A stretch of 64,000 bases of DNA from Bos javanicus. Taxonomy: Eukaryota > Chordata > Mammalia > Artiodactyla > Bovidae. The DNA is taken from contig NC_083869.1 of NCBI RefSeq assembly GCF_032452875.1, forward strand, positions 77,246,501 to 77,310,500, read 5' to 3'. The translations under genes were made by a program, and so were the position numbers. Positions 10,421 to 20,556 of the stretch are shown here, in pieces. Under the pieces are notes generated by a model. It was not told the origin of the DNA, ran no database searches, and was given only the letters and a program-made list of their open reading frames with translations. Position 1 is the stretch's first letter, and the number at the start of each line of letters is the position of its first letter.

Positions 10421-10692
10421 CTTTATTTTTTGGGGGCTCCAAAATCACTACAGAGGGTGACTGCAGCCACAAGATTAAAAGACGCTTAATCTTTGGAAGA
10501 AAAGTTATGACCAACCTAGATAGCATATTGAAAAGCAGAGACATTACTTTGCCAACAAAGGTCCGTCTAGTCAAGGCTATGGTTTTTTCAGTGGTCATGT
10601 ATGGATGTGAGAGTTGGACTGTGCAGAAAGCTGAGTGCCAAAGAATTGATGCTTTTGAACTGTGGTGTTGGAGAAGACTCTTTAGAGTCCCT
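10421..10692 (+). mobile_element. BovB internal fragment, lacks both ends
   Basis: Encodes the RT C-terminal segment (KVMTNLDSILKSRDITLP, then MYGCESWTVQKAE) and stops at RLFRVP. At that point the GC-rich 5' leader of another BovB begins. It lacks a 3' end, so it is not a simple target-primed copy. Confidence 0.9.
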
Positions 10693-10713
10693 TGCCGGTG
10701 CAGGAACTGCAGA

Positions 10714-11060
10714 GAGGAGCTACCCCGCGTCCGAGGTCAGGGGGGGCGGGCGAGAGGAGATACCCAAGGTGCCCCTAAGCCCAAGGCCTGGAGCGGCGGC
10801 CTGGAGGAGTTACCCCACGCCCCCACGCCCGAGGCCAGGGGCGGGGGGGCCGGGGGAGCAACCCACGCTGGAGGCCAGGGGCAGCAACGAGAGGAGTTAC
10901 CTGGAGCTGTGGCTGCACCAGGAGGGCCTAGAGGAGCTATCTCACATTGAAGGTCAAAAAGGGTGGTGGTGAGGAGATACCCCTGGTCCAAGGTAAGGAG
11001 AAATGGCTGTGCTTTGCTGGAACAGCCGTGAAGAGATACCCCATGCCCAAGGTAAGAGAA
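10714..11060 (+). repeat. BovB 5' leader tandem array, GC/CpG-rich
   Basis: About eight imperfect units of roughly 35-60 bp, each starting near gaggagctacccc and containing aggtcagggg or a variant. CpG is dense here while the surroundings are AT-rich. The last units carry aaggtaagg (about 10990) and aaggtaagag (about 11049), which fit the 5' splice-site consensus. The same array recurs in the copies at 17288-17631 and 60440-60701. A role as promoter or spliced leader is inference. Confidence 0.85.
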
Positions 11061-11526
11061 ACCCAAGTAAAACGGTAGGTGTTGCAAGAGGGCATCAGAG
11101 TGCAAACACACTGAAACCATACTCACAGAAAACTAGTCAATCTAATCACACTAGGAACACAGCCTTGTCTAACTCAGTGAAACTAAGCCATGCCCATGGG
11201 GCAACCCAAGACGGGCGGATCATGGTGGAGAGGTTTGACAGAATGCAGTCCACTGGAGAAGGGAATGGCAAACTACTTCAGTATTCTTGCCTTGAGAACC
11301 CCATGAACAGTAGAAAAGGCAAAAAGATAGGATACTGAAAGATAAACTCCCCAGGTCAGTAGGTGCCCAATATGCTACTGGAGATCAGTGGAGAAATAAC
11401 TCCAGAAAGAATATTATGTAAAGTTTAAAAATAAAATAAAATTTAAAAAAATTAAATTAAATTAAAAAAATATTGATGGATGAATGGATAAGGAAAATGT
11501 AATACGTAAATATGTATATATGTTAT

Positions 11527-11734
11527 GCTATGCTAAGTTGCTTTAGTCATGTTTGACTCTTTGAGATCCTGAGGACTGTAGCATGCCAGGATCTTCTGTC
11601 CATGAGATTCTCCAGACAAGAATACTTGAGTGAGTTGCCATAACTTCCTCCAGGGGATCTTCTAGACACAGGGATCAAGCCCATGGCTCCTGCAGCTCCC
11701 GAATTGCAGGCAGATTCTTTCCCACTGAGCCACT
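11527..11734 (-). mobile_element. Bov-tA SINE
   Basis: Minus-strand copy: BovB-like end at left (gctttagtcatgtttgactc), body in the middle (gattctccagacaagaatac), head at right (gattctttcccactgagcca). Lies inside the composite insertion. Confidence 0.88.
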
Positions 11735-12097
11735 GAACTGTGGTGTTGGAGAAGACTCTTGAGACCCTTGGACTTCAGGGAGATCCAACCAGTCCATCTT
11801 AAAGGAAATCAGTCCTGAATATTCATTTGAAGGACTGATGCTGTAGCTGAAACTCCAGTACTTTGGTTACCTGATGCGAAGAACTGACTAATTAGGAAAG
11901 GCCCTGATGCTTGGAAAGATTAAAGGTGGGAGGAGAAGGGGACAACAGAGGATGAGATAGTTGGATGGCATCACCAACTCAATGGGCATGAATTTGAGCA
12001 AGCTGGTGGAGAGGGAAGCCTGGCATGCTGCAGTCCATGGAGTTGCAAAGAGTCAGACAAGACTGTGTGACTGAACTGAACTAAACTGAACTGAAAG
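11735..12097 (+). mobile_element. BovB 3'-end fragment
   Basis: Begins gaactgtggtgttggagaag and runs to a (TGAAC)n tail with one degenerate unit. The C-terminal coding sequence is recognisable but frameshifted. Its left edge touches the Bov-tA head, so the two may have been copied together. Confidence 0.9.
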
Positions 12098-12168
12098 TTA
12101 AAGAAAGACCCATGAGAAGCAGCATGTGTTTCCTGGGGTTATTTTGACTTGAATAAAATACCATATGA

Positions 12169-13000
12169 ATGCAAAAAAAAAAAAAAAGAATGAAGGGAGC
12201 CAAAGCAAAAACAATACACAGCTGTGTTGTGACTGGTGATAGAAGCAAGGTCCAATGCTATAAAGAGCAATATTGCATAGGAACCTGGAATGTCAGGTCC
12301 ATGAATCAAGGCAAACTGGAAGTGGTCAAACAAGAGATGGCAAGAGTGAATGTCGACATTCTAGGAATCAGCGAAGTGAAATGGACTGGAATGGGTGAAT
12401 TTAACTCAGATGACCATTATATCTACTATTGCGGGCAAGAATCCCTCAGAAGAAATGGAGTAGCCACCATAGTCAACAAAAGAGTCCAAAATGCAGTACT
12501 TGAATGCAATCTCAAAAACAACAAAATGATTTCTGTTCGTTTCCAAGGCAAACCATTCAATATCACAGTAATTCAAGTCTATGCCCCAACCAGTAACGCT
12601 GAAGAAGCTGAAGTTGAACGGTTCTATGAAGACCTACAAGACCTTTTAGAACTAACACCAAAAAAGATGTCCTTTTCATTATAGGGGATTGGAATGCAAA
12701 AGTAGGAAGCCAAGAAACACCTGGAGTAACAGGAAAATTTGGCCTTGGAATACGCAATGAAGCAGGGAAAAGAATAATAGAGTTTTGCCAAGAAAATGCA
12801 CTGGTCATAAAAAACACCCTCTTCCAACAACATAAGAGAAGACTCTACACATGGACATCACCAGATGGTCAACACTGAAATCAGATTGATTATATTCTTT
12901 GCAGCCAAATATGGAGAAGCTCTATACAGTCAGCAAAAACAAGACCAGGAGCTGACTGTGGCTCAGACCATGAACTCCTTATTGCCGAATTCAGACTGAA
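12169..13000 (+). pseudogene. BovB endonuclease remnant
   Basis: The frame at 12169-12684 has GTWNVRSMNQGKLEVVKQEM, then LGISEVKWTGMGEFNSDDHY, matching the N-terminal half of RTE endonucleases, with the catalytic Glu context SE(V/L)KW. A missing base near 12660 ends it at TPKKMSFSL. The continuation (GDWNAKVGSQ, then the S-D-H region near 12964) is in another frame, with TGA replacing Arg at about 12876. The first residues from the ATG at 12169 are poly(A) of the neighbouring insert, so that ATG is not native. The enzyme would nick target DNA in the nucleus. Confidence 0.9.
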
Positions 13001-13001
13001 A

Positions 13002-15090
13002 TTGAAGAAAGTAGGGAAAACCACTAGACCATTCAGGTATGACCTAAATCAAATCCCTTATGATTATACAGTGGAAGTGAGAAATAGATTTAAGGGCCTA
13101 GATCTGATAGATAGAGTGCCTGGTGAACCATGGAATGAGGTTCATGACATTGTACAGGAAACAGGGATCAAGACCATCCCCATAGAAAAGAAATGCAAAC
13201 AAGCAAAATGGCTGTCTGGGGAGGCCTTACAAATAGCTGTGAAGAGAAGAGCAGTGAAAAGCAAAGGAGAAAAGGAAAGATATAAACATCTGAATGCAGA
13301 GTTCCAAAGAATAGCAAGAAGAGATAAGAAAGCCTTCTTCAGAGATCAATGCAAAGAGATAGAGGAAAACAACAGAATGGGAAAGACTAGGGATCTCTTC
13401 AAGAAAATCAGAGATACCAAAGGAATATTTCATGCAAAGATGAGCTGAATAAAGGACAGAAATTGTATGGACCTAACAGTAGCAGAAAACATTAAGAAGA
13501 GGTGGCAAGAATACACAGAAGAGCTGTACAAAAAAGATATTCACGACCCAGATAATCATGATGGTGTGATCACTGACCTAGAGCCAGACATCCTGGAATG
13601 TGAAGTCAAGTGGGCCTTAGAAAGCATCACTATGAACAAAGCTAGTGAAGGTAATGGAATTCCAGTTGAGCTATTCCAAATCCTGAAAGATGATGCTGTG
13701 AAAGTGCTGCACTCATTATGCCAGCAAATTTGGAAAACTCAGAAGTGGCCACAGGACTGGAAAAGGTCAGTTTTCATTCCAATCCCAAAGAAAGGCAATG
13801 GCAAAGAATGCTCAAACTACCGCACAATTGCACTCATCTCACATGCTAGTAAAGTAATGCTCAAAATTCTCCAAGCCAGGCTTCAGCAATCTGTGAACCA
13901 TAAACTTCCTGATGTTCAAGCTGGTTTTAGAAAAGGCAGAGGAACCAGAGATCAAATTGCCAACATCCGCTGGATCATAGAAAAAGCAAGAGAGTTACAG
14001 AAAAACCTTTGTTTCTGCTTTCTTGACTATGCCAAAGCCTTTGACTGTGTGGATCACAATAAACTGGAAAATTCTGAAAGACATGGGAATACCAGACCAC
14101 CTGATCTGCCTCTTGATAAATTTGTATGCAGGTCAGGAAGCAACAGTTAGAACTGGACATGGAACAACAGACTGGTTCCAAATAGGAAAAGGAGTTCGTC
14201 AAGGCTGTATATTGTCACCCTGTTTATTTAAATTATATGCAGAGTACATCATGAGAAACGCTGACTGGAAGAAACACAAGCTGGAATCAAGATTGCCGGG
14301 AGAAATATCAATAACCTCAGATATGCAGATGACACCACCCTTATGGCAGAAAGTGAAGAGGAACTCAAAAGCCTCTTGATGAAAGTGAAATTGTAGAGTG
14401 AAAAAGTTGGCTTAAAGCTCAACATTCAGAAAACGAAGATCATGGCATCCAGTCCCATCACTTTATGTGAAATAGATTGGAAAACAGTGGAAACAGTGTC
14501 AGACTTTATTTTTCTGGGCTCCAAAATCACTACAGATGGTGACTGCAGCCATGAAATTTAAAGACACTTACTCCTTGGAAGGAAAGTTATGACCAACCTA
14601 GACAGCATATTAAAAAGCAGAGACATTACTTTGCCAACAAAGGTCCGTCTAGTCAAGGCTATGGTTTTTCCAGTGGTCATGTATGGATGTGAGAGTGGGA
14701 CTGTGAAGAAGGCTGAGTGCCAAAGAATTGATGCTTTTGAACTGTGGTGTTGGAGAAGACTCTTGAGAGTCCCTTGGACTGCAAGGAGATCCAACCAGTC
14801 CCTTCTGAAGGAGATCAGCCCTGGGATTTCTTTGGAAGGAATGATGCTAAAGCTGAAACTCCAGTACATTGCCACCTCATGGGAAGAGTGGACTCATTGG
14901 AAAAGATCTGATGCTGGGAGGGATTCGGGGCAAGAGGAGAAGGGGACGACAGAGGATGAGATGGCTGGATGGCATCTCTGACTCGATGGACGTGAGTCTA
15001 GGTAAACTCCTGGAGTTGGTGATGGACAGGGAGGCCTGGCATGCTGCGATTCATGGGGTCGCAAAGAGTCAGACACGACTGAGCGACTGA
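13002..15090 (+). pseudogene. BovB reverse transcriptase remnant
   Basis: Consecutive broken frames: 13002-13448 (linker, EKERYKHLNAEFQ), 13467-14150 (fingers; QAGFRKGRGTRDQIANIRWI and motif A LDYAKAFDCVDH), 14023-14379 (motif B GVRQGCILSPCLF), 14589-14981 and 14869-15090 (C-terminal domain ending VAKSQTRLSD). The YADD motif region near 14320 is out of frame. At least four lesions separate the pieces. The active enzyme would copy BovB and SINE RNA at the nicked target. Confidence 0.9.
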
Positions 15091-15655
15091 TCTGAACTGA
15101 TCTGATCTGAATGTCTCTGCTTTTGAATATGTTATCTAGGTTGGTCACAGCTTTTCTTCCAAGGAGTAAGCGTCTGTTAATTTCATGGCTACAATCACCA
15201 TCTGCAGTGATTTTGGACCCCCCCAAAATAAAGTCTGATACTGTTTCCACTGTTTCCCATTCTATTTCCCATAAAGTGATGGGACCAGATGCCACGATCT
15301 TCATTTTCTGTATGTTGAGTTTTAAGCCAACATTTTCACTCTCCACTTTCACTTTCATCAAAAGGCTTTTTAGTTCCTCTTCACTTTCTGCCAGAATGGT
15401 GGTGTCATCTGCATATCTGAGGTTATTAATATTTCTCCCAGCAATTTTTATTCCAGCTTGTGCTTCTTCCAGCCGAGCGTTTCTCATGATGCACTCTGCA
15501 TATAAGTTAAATAAGCAGGGTGACAATATACATCCTTGATGTACTCCTTTTCCTATTTGGAACCAATCTGTTGTTCCATGTCCAGTTCTAACTGTTGTTT
15601 CCTGACCTGCAAAAAGGTTTCTCAAGAGGCAAGTCAGGTGGTCTGGTATTCCCAT
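14894..15655 (-). pseudogene. Chimeric RT open frame across an inverted junction
   Basis: 253 codons. Residues about 1-185 are BovB RT palm and thumb with motif B, the catalytic YADD and FKSRDI. After the junction at 15111 about 68 codons come from the antisense of the adjacent plus-strand BovB tail (SDSLRPHESQHARPP). It lacks the fingers and motif A, so no activity is expected. It is open only because the reverse strand happens to lack stops. Confidence 0.7.
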
Positions 15656-17191
15656 CTATTTCAGATTTTTCCACAGTTTATTGTGATCCACACAGTCAAA
15701 GGTTTTGGCATAGTCAATAAAGCAGAAATAGATGTTTTTCTGGAACTCTCTTCCTTTTTTGATGATCCAGCGAATGTTGAAAATTTTACCTCTGGTTCCT
15801 TTGCCTTTCATAACACCAGCTTGAACATCTGGAAGTTCACCGTTCATGTATTGTTGAAGCCTGGCTTGGAGAATTTTGAGCATTACTTTACTAGCATGTG
15901 AGATGAGTGCAACTGTGCGGTAGTTTGAGCATTCTTTGGCATTGCCTTTCTTTGGGATTGGAATGAAAATTGACCTTATCTAGTCCTGTGGCCACTGCTG
16001 AGTTTTCCAAATTTGCTGGCATATTGAGTGCAGCACTTTCACAGCATCATCTTCCAGGATTTGAAATAGCTTAACTGGAATTCCATTACCTCCACTAGCT
16101 TTGTTCATAGTGATGCTTTCTAAGGCCCACTTGACTTCACATTCCAGGTTGTCTGGCCCTAGTTGAGTCATCACACCATCTTGATTATCTTGGTCATGGA
16201 GATCTTTTTCTGTACAGTTCTTCTGTGTATTCTTGCTACCTCTTCTTAATATCTTCTGCTTGTGTTAGGTCCATACCATTTCTGTCCTTTATTGAGCCCA
16301 TTTTTGCGCTAAATATTCCCTTGGTATCTCTATTTTCATGAAGAGATCTCTAGTCTTTCTCATTCTGTTGTTTTCCTCTATTTCTTGGCATTGATTGCTA
16401 AGGAAGGCTTTCTTATCTCTCCTTGCTATTCTTTGGAACTCTGCATTCAGATGCCTGTATTTCCTTTTATCCTTCGTTTTTGCTTCTTTTCTTTTTACAG
16501 CTATTTGTGAGGCCTCCCCAGACAGCCATTTTACTTTTTTGCATTTCTCTTCAATGCGGATGGTCTTGATCCCTGTCTCCTGTACAATGTCACAAACCTC
16601 TGTCCATAGTTTTCAGGCACTCTGTTTATCAGATCTAGTCCCTTAAATATATTTTTCACTTCCACTGTATTATCGTAAGGAATTTGATTTAGGTCATATA
16701 TGAATGGTCTAGTGTTTTTCCCTACGTTCTTCAATTTAAGTCTGACTTTGGCAATAAGGAGTTCATGATCTGAGCCACAGTCAGGTCCCAGTTTGTTTTT
16801 GCTGACAAAACAAAGCTCTTATATACAGCTTCTCCATATTTGGCTGCAAAGAATACAATCAATCTGATTTCAGTGTTGACCATCCTGTGATGTCCATATG
16901 TAGAGTCTTCTTTTGTGTTGTTGGAAGAGGGTGTTTGCTATGACCAGTGCATTCTCTTGGCAAAACTCTATTAGGCTTTGTCCTGCTTCATTCCGTATTC
17001 CAAGGCCAAATTTACCTGTTACTCTAGGTGTTTCTTGACTTCCTACTTTAGCATTCCAGTCCCCTATAATTAAAAGGACATCTTTTGTGGGTGTTAGTTC
17101 TAAAAGGTCTTTAGGTCTTCATAGAACCATTCAACTTCAGCTTCTTTAGTGTTACTGGTTGGGGCATAAATTTGGATTACTGTGATATTCA
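15111..17191 (-). mobile_element. BovB, lacking both 3' end and 5' leader
   Basis: Minus-strand copy from the RT C-terminal segment (SRDI at the 15111 edge) back to the EN. It abuts the tail of the plus-strand copy with no spacer. The frame 14894-15655 (253 aa) contains an intact motif B (GVHQGCILSPCLFNLYAE) and NNLRYADDTT. Its last third is read from the antisense of the neighbouring copy. The EN part (about 16740-17190) is degraded. The left edge is not a BovB 3' end, so simple insertion does not explain it. Confidence 0.93.
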
Positions 17192-17241
17192 ATCACAGTA
17201 ATCACAGTACATGACATCACAGATGGACATTACTGTCCATC
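17176..17241. repeat. Two adjacent small inverted repeats at a BovB-BovB junction
   Basis: attactgtgat (17176-17186) and atcacagtaat (17192-17202) are a perfect 11-bp inverted repeat with a 5-nt loop. Then gatggaca and tgtccatc form an 8-bp stem around ttac near 17222-17241. BovB homology from the minus copy stops inside the first hairpin. Confidence 0.85.
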
Positions 17242-17287
17242 TCAGTAATGCAGCGTGCCGGCTGCAATGGACCGTGCAGAAGCACGG

Positions 17288-17631
17288 TGGAGAGGAGCTA
17301 CTCCTTGTCCAAGGTCTGGGGCGATGGCCAAGAGGAGCTACCCCACATCTGAGGTCAGGGGCGGGGGCCTGGAGGAGCTATCTATCACCTGAAATCAGGG
17401 GCTGTGGCTAGGAAAAGCTACCCCTCACCCAAGGTCAGGGGTGGCAACCGAGAGGAGCTACCCCAGGTCCAAGGAGTGGTGGCTGCGCTGGCACAGGAGG
17501 GCTGAGAGGAGATACTCGAGGTTCAAGGTCAGGAGAGGTGGCGGTGAGGAGATACCCCTCATCCAAGGTAAGGAGCAGTGGCTGTGCTTTGCTGGAGCAG
17601 CTTTGAAGAGAGCCCATGTCCAAGGTAAGAG
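17288..17631 (+). repeat. BovB 5' leader tandem array
   Basis: About nine imperfect units beginning gaggagctac or a variant, with aggtcaggg spacers. It ends with aaggtaagg near 17565 and aaggtaagag near 17622, at the same place as in the 10693 copy. Confidence 0.85.
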
Positions 17632-18094
17632 AAACCCAAGTAAGTGTAGGTGTTGTGAGAGACATCAGAGGGCAGACACACAACCATAATCACAGAAAAC
17701 TAGTTAATCTAATCACAAGATCACAGCCTTGTCTAACTCAATGAAACTAAGCCATGCCGTGTGGGGCACCCAAGACAGACAGGTCATGGTGGAGAGGTCT
17801 GACAGAATGTGGTCCACTGGAGAAGGGAATGGCAAACCACTTCAGTATTATTGCCTTGAGAACCCCATGAACAGTATGAAAAGGCAAAATGATAGGATAC
17901 TGAAAGAGAAACTCCCCAGGTCAATAGGTACCCAATATGCTACTGGAGATCAGTGGAGAAATAACTCCAGAAAGAATGAAGGGATGGAGCCAAAGCAAAA
18001 AGAATACCCAGTTGTGGATGTGACTGGTGATAGAAGCAAGGTCTGATGCTGTAAAGAGCAATATTGCATGGGAACCTGGAACGTTAGGTCCATG

Positions 18095-18351
18095 CTGCTG
18101 CTGCTGCTGCTGCTAAGTCGCTTCAGTCATGTCCGACTCTGTGCGACCCCATAGATGGCAGCCCACCGGGCTCCCCCGTCCCTGGGATTCTCCAGGCAAG
18201 AACACTGGAGTGGGTTGTCATTTCCTCCTCCAATGCATGAAATTGAAAAGTGAATGTGAAGTCGCTCAGTTCTGTCCAACCCTCAGTGACCCTATGGACT
18301 ATAGCCTACCAGGCTCCTCTGTCCATCAGATTTTCTAGGCAAGAGTACTGG
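18095..18351 (-). mobile_element. BovA2 SINE with perfect TSD
   Basis: Dimeric Bov-A on the minus strand with its (AGC)n tail at the left (ctgctgctg). aggtccatg at 18086-18094 and 18352-18360 is a perfect 9-bp TSD within BovB EN sequence. Confidence 0.95.
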
Positions 18352-18639
18352 AGGTCCATGAATCAAGGCAAATTGGAAGTAGTCAAACAGGAGATGGCAA
18401 GAGTGAATGTTGACATTCTAGGAATCAGAGAACTAAAATGGACTGGAATGGGTGAATTTAAGTAAGATGACCATTGTATCTACTACTGTGGGCAGAAATC
18501 CCTTAGAAGAAATGGAGTAGCCATCATGGTCAATAAAAGAGTACAAAATGCAGTACTTGGATGAAATCCCAAAAATGACAGAATGATCTCTGTTCGTTTA
18601 TACTGAATACTCATTATCAAATTATAGTAGTTATTATTT

Positions 18640-18846
18640 GAGTGAGGGGCAGTAGTGGCAAAGAATATGCCTGCAATGCAAGAGAAACAAGAGACATGAG
18701 TTTGATCCCTGGTTTGGGAAGATCCCCTGGAAAAAAAAATGGCAACCCATGTCAGTAATCTTGCCTGGAAAATTCCATGAATAGAGTTGCCTGGTGGTCT
18801 GCAGCCCATGGGTCACAAAGAGTTAGACATAACTGAGCACACACTC
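18640..18846 (+). mobile_element. Bov-tA SINE
   Basis: Degenerate head (agtggcaaagaatatgcctg), B-box region, body with an internal A-run, and end gggtcacaaagagttagaca. Confidence 0.88.
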
Positions 18847-19884
18847 ACATTGTTATTTTTAACATACTTTAACATTTGTACTATAGCTAAGTGGTCACTT
18901 CATCATTCTGTTATGGAATTAAAGTTTTCCAAAATGACTATATATTTTCACCTTTACTAGTGTATTGTTTATTTTCCCATTTTTTTCACATTACTAATTA
19001 CACGTTATTCTTTTAGCTTGAAGAGCTCATTTCTGCATTTCTTTTAAGGCAGGTCTAGTGGTGATAAACTCCCTCAGCTTTTATTTATTTGGGAAATTCT
19101 TCATTTCTCCTTCATATCCGAAAGCTAACTTTGCCAGATAGGATATTCTTGGTTGCTATATGTATTTACTCATTGCACTATTTCCTGACCTGTAAGGTGT
19201 TTTACTGAGAACTCTGATAGTCTATTGAAGTTCCTTTGTAGGTTATAATCTTTTTTTTTTTTTTCCCTCTCTTGGTCCTTTTAGGAATTCTGTTAATCTT
19301 TGATTTTTGACAGTTTCATTATCATGTCTGGGAGATCATTTTGGATTCAAATTATAAGTGATCTATTAACTTCAGGAAAATAAATGTTTAAGTTCCTTCC
19401 AAAACTTGGGAAGTGCTCAGCCACTATTTGTTTAAATAAACATTATACACCCTTCTCCATCTTCTTTCCTTCTGGGACTTTAGTGATTCTGATATTTGCT
19501 TTTTTGTTGGAATCTTATAGATCACAAAGACTTTCTGTATTCTTTTTCATCCTTTTTCTTTGTTCTCCTCTTACTGGATTGTTTCAAAATTCTTACAGTC
19601 CAATTCACTGATTCTCTTTTCTGTTTGGTCTATTTTGCTGTCTGTGTTCTCTTTTGCATTCATCATTTCAGTCACTAAATTCTTTAGTTTCAGAATTTAT
19701 TTTTTTTATTCAAAATCTGTTTTTCACTTACATATCTTTACTATATCTCTCATTTTATTCATGTATTAATTTTCTATTATCTTTGATTTGTGTCTCTGTG
19801 TTTTTTGTTTGTATTTTTTTCACTTTGTTTCTGTAGCTCACTGATTTTCCTCAAGATAGCTATTTTAAATATTTTTGAGTTGAG

Positions 19885-20001
19885 ATGTTCCTGATAGTCC
19901 TGTGGTTAAATCTTTGAGCTTCCATTGAAGGGGGCACAGGTTTGATCCTTGGTCAGCAAACTAAGACCTCTCAGGTTAGGCAGGTGGTGTGGCCAAAGAA
20001 A
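19885..20001 (+). mobile_element. CHR-type tRNA SINE
   Basis: gttcctgatagtcctgtggttaaa, tccattgaagggggcacagg, tttgatccttggtcag and gtgtggccaaagaaa follow the CHR consensus from head to A-rich end. Confidence 0.85.
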
Positions 20002-20384
20002 TCTATTTTGGAGTAAATCTCAGGTTTCCATGTATTTGGTTTGATTACTGAAAGACTATTGATATCTTTTAGTGATTCCATACTTCCTTGATTCTTCATG
20101 TTCTTTGGAATGTTGCTTTGCTGTTTGACATTTGAAAGAGTTGTCATATCCAACAGTGTTTACTAGCTGCTTTTCAGATGGGAGATACTTCTTACATCAG
20201 ATTTTATCTGAGATATTCTCTAATTTTGTATCAATACAGTTGTTTCATGACCCTTGCTTCTTCTTGTGGCAGAATTCTTGAGTGTTTTTCCTTGATTTCA
20301 TAGCTCATCAGGATGGTTGCTGGAAACCTCAGATTTGTTTTCTTGAAAGTGGTATTGCAGCTGAGGTTTATAGTTTCTTTTCTT

Positions 20385-20556
20385 CAAGAACCCACCTGCC
20401 AATGCAGGAAACACAAAAGACACAGGTTCCCTTCCTGGGTCTAAGAGATCCCCTCAGAGAAGGAAATGGCAATCCACCCCGGTATTCTTGCCTGGGAAAT
20501 TCCAGGCTATAATCCAGGGGCCACAGAGAGTCAGACAGGACTGAGTGGCTCAGAAA
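20385..20556 (+). mobile_element. Bov-tA SINE, 5'-truncated
   Basis: Begins inside the head (acccacctgccaatgcagg) and continues through the body to ggccacagagagtcagac. Confidence 0.85.

Larger units (their letters stand above)
11413..12184 (+). mobile_element. Poly(A)-tailed composite insertion in BovB
   Basis: BovB sequence stops after ccagaaagaat at 11412 and resumes with aaagaatgaaggg at 12185-12191. The word aaagaat is therefore duplicated (7 bp). The insert ends with AATAAA at 12152-12157 and a run of 15 A (12173-12187, part shared with the TSD), as in an L1-mobilised RNA. Inside are an A-rich start, an L1 ORF2-like piece (gatggatgaatggataagg), a minus-strand Bov-tA and a plus-strand BovB 3' end. 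Confidence 0.75.
10693..15110 (+). mobile_element. BovB with complete 5' leader, pseudogenic
   Basis: Order: GC-rich leader with tandem units (10693-11060), N-terminal extension, apurinic-like endonuclease (EN), linker, reverse transcriptase (RT), C-terminal domain ending at RLSD, and a (TGATC)n-type tail. An insertion of about 772 bp at 11413-12184 splits the leader from the EN. Without it the copy is about 3.65 kb. The frame is broken: a 1-base deletion near 12660 in the EN, CGA to TGA at about 12876, TGA at about 13446, a 2-base deletion near 14066 just after the RT D-Y-A-K-A-F-D motif, and another near 14265. I judge it dead. Confidence 0.95.
17242..18600 (+). mobile_element. BovB 5' half, 3'-truncated
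   Basis: Starts gtgccggctgcaatgg, then the GC-rich leader array (17288-17631), the N-terminal extension (frame 17729-18046, GEGNGKPLQYYCLENPMN) and the first part of the EN, stopping at ctctgttcgttta near 18600. A BovA2 at 18095-18351 splits it. It lacks everything from mid-EN on, so it was cut by deletion or rearrangement. Confidence 0.92.

Noticed and set aside
10737..11126. A 129-codon minus-strand proline-rich frame, with plus-strand overlaps at 10417-10950 and 10601-10972
   Set aside because: These are translations of the GC-rich BovB leader array in several frames at once, which is what a stop-poor GC-rich repeat gives.
19384..19836. Overlapping hydrophobic frames that look like membrane proteins
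   Set aside because: They are T-rich antisense L1 5' sequence read in three frames; all three frames give similar hydrophobic strings.
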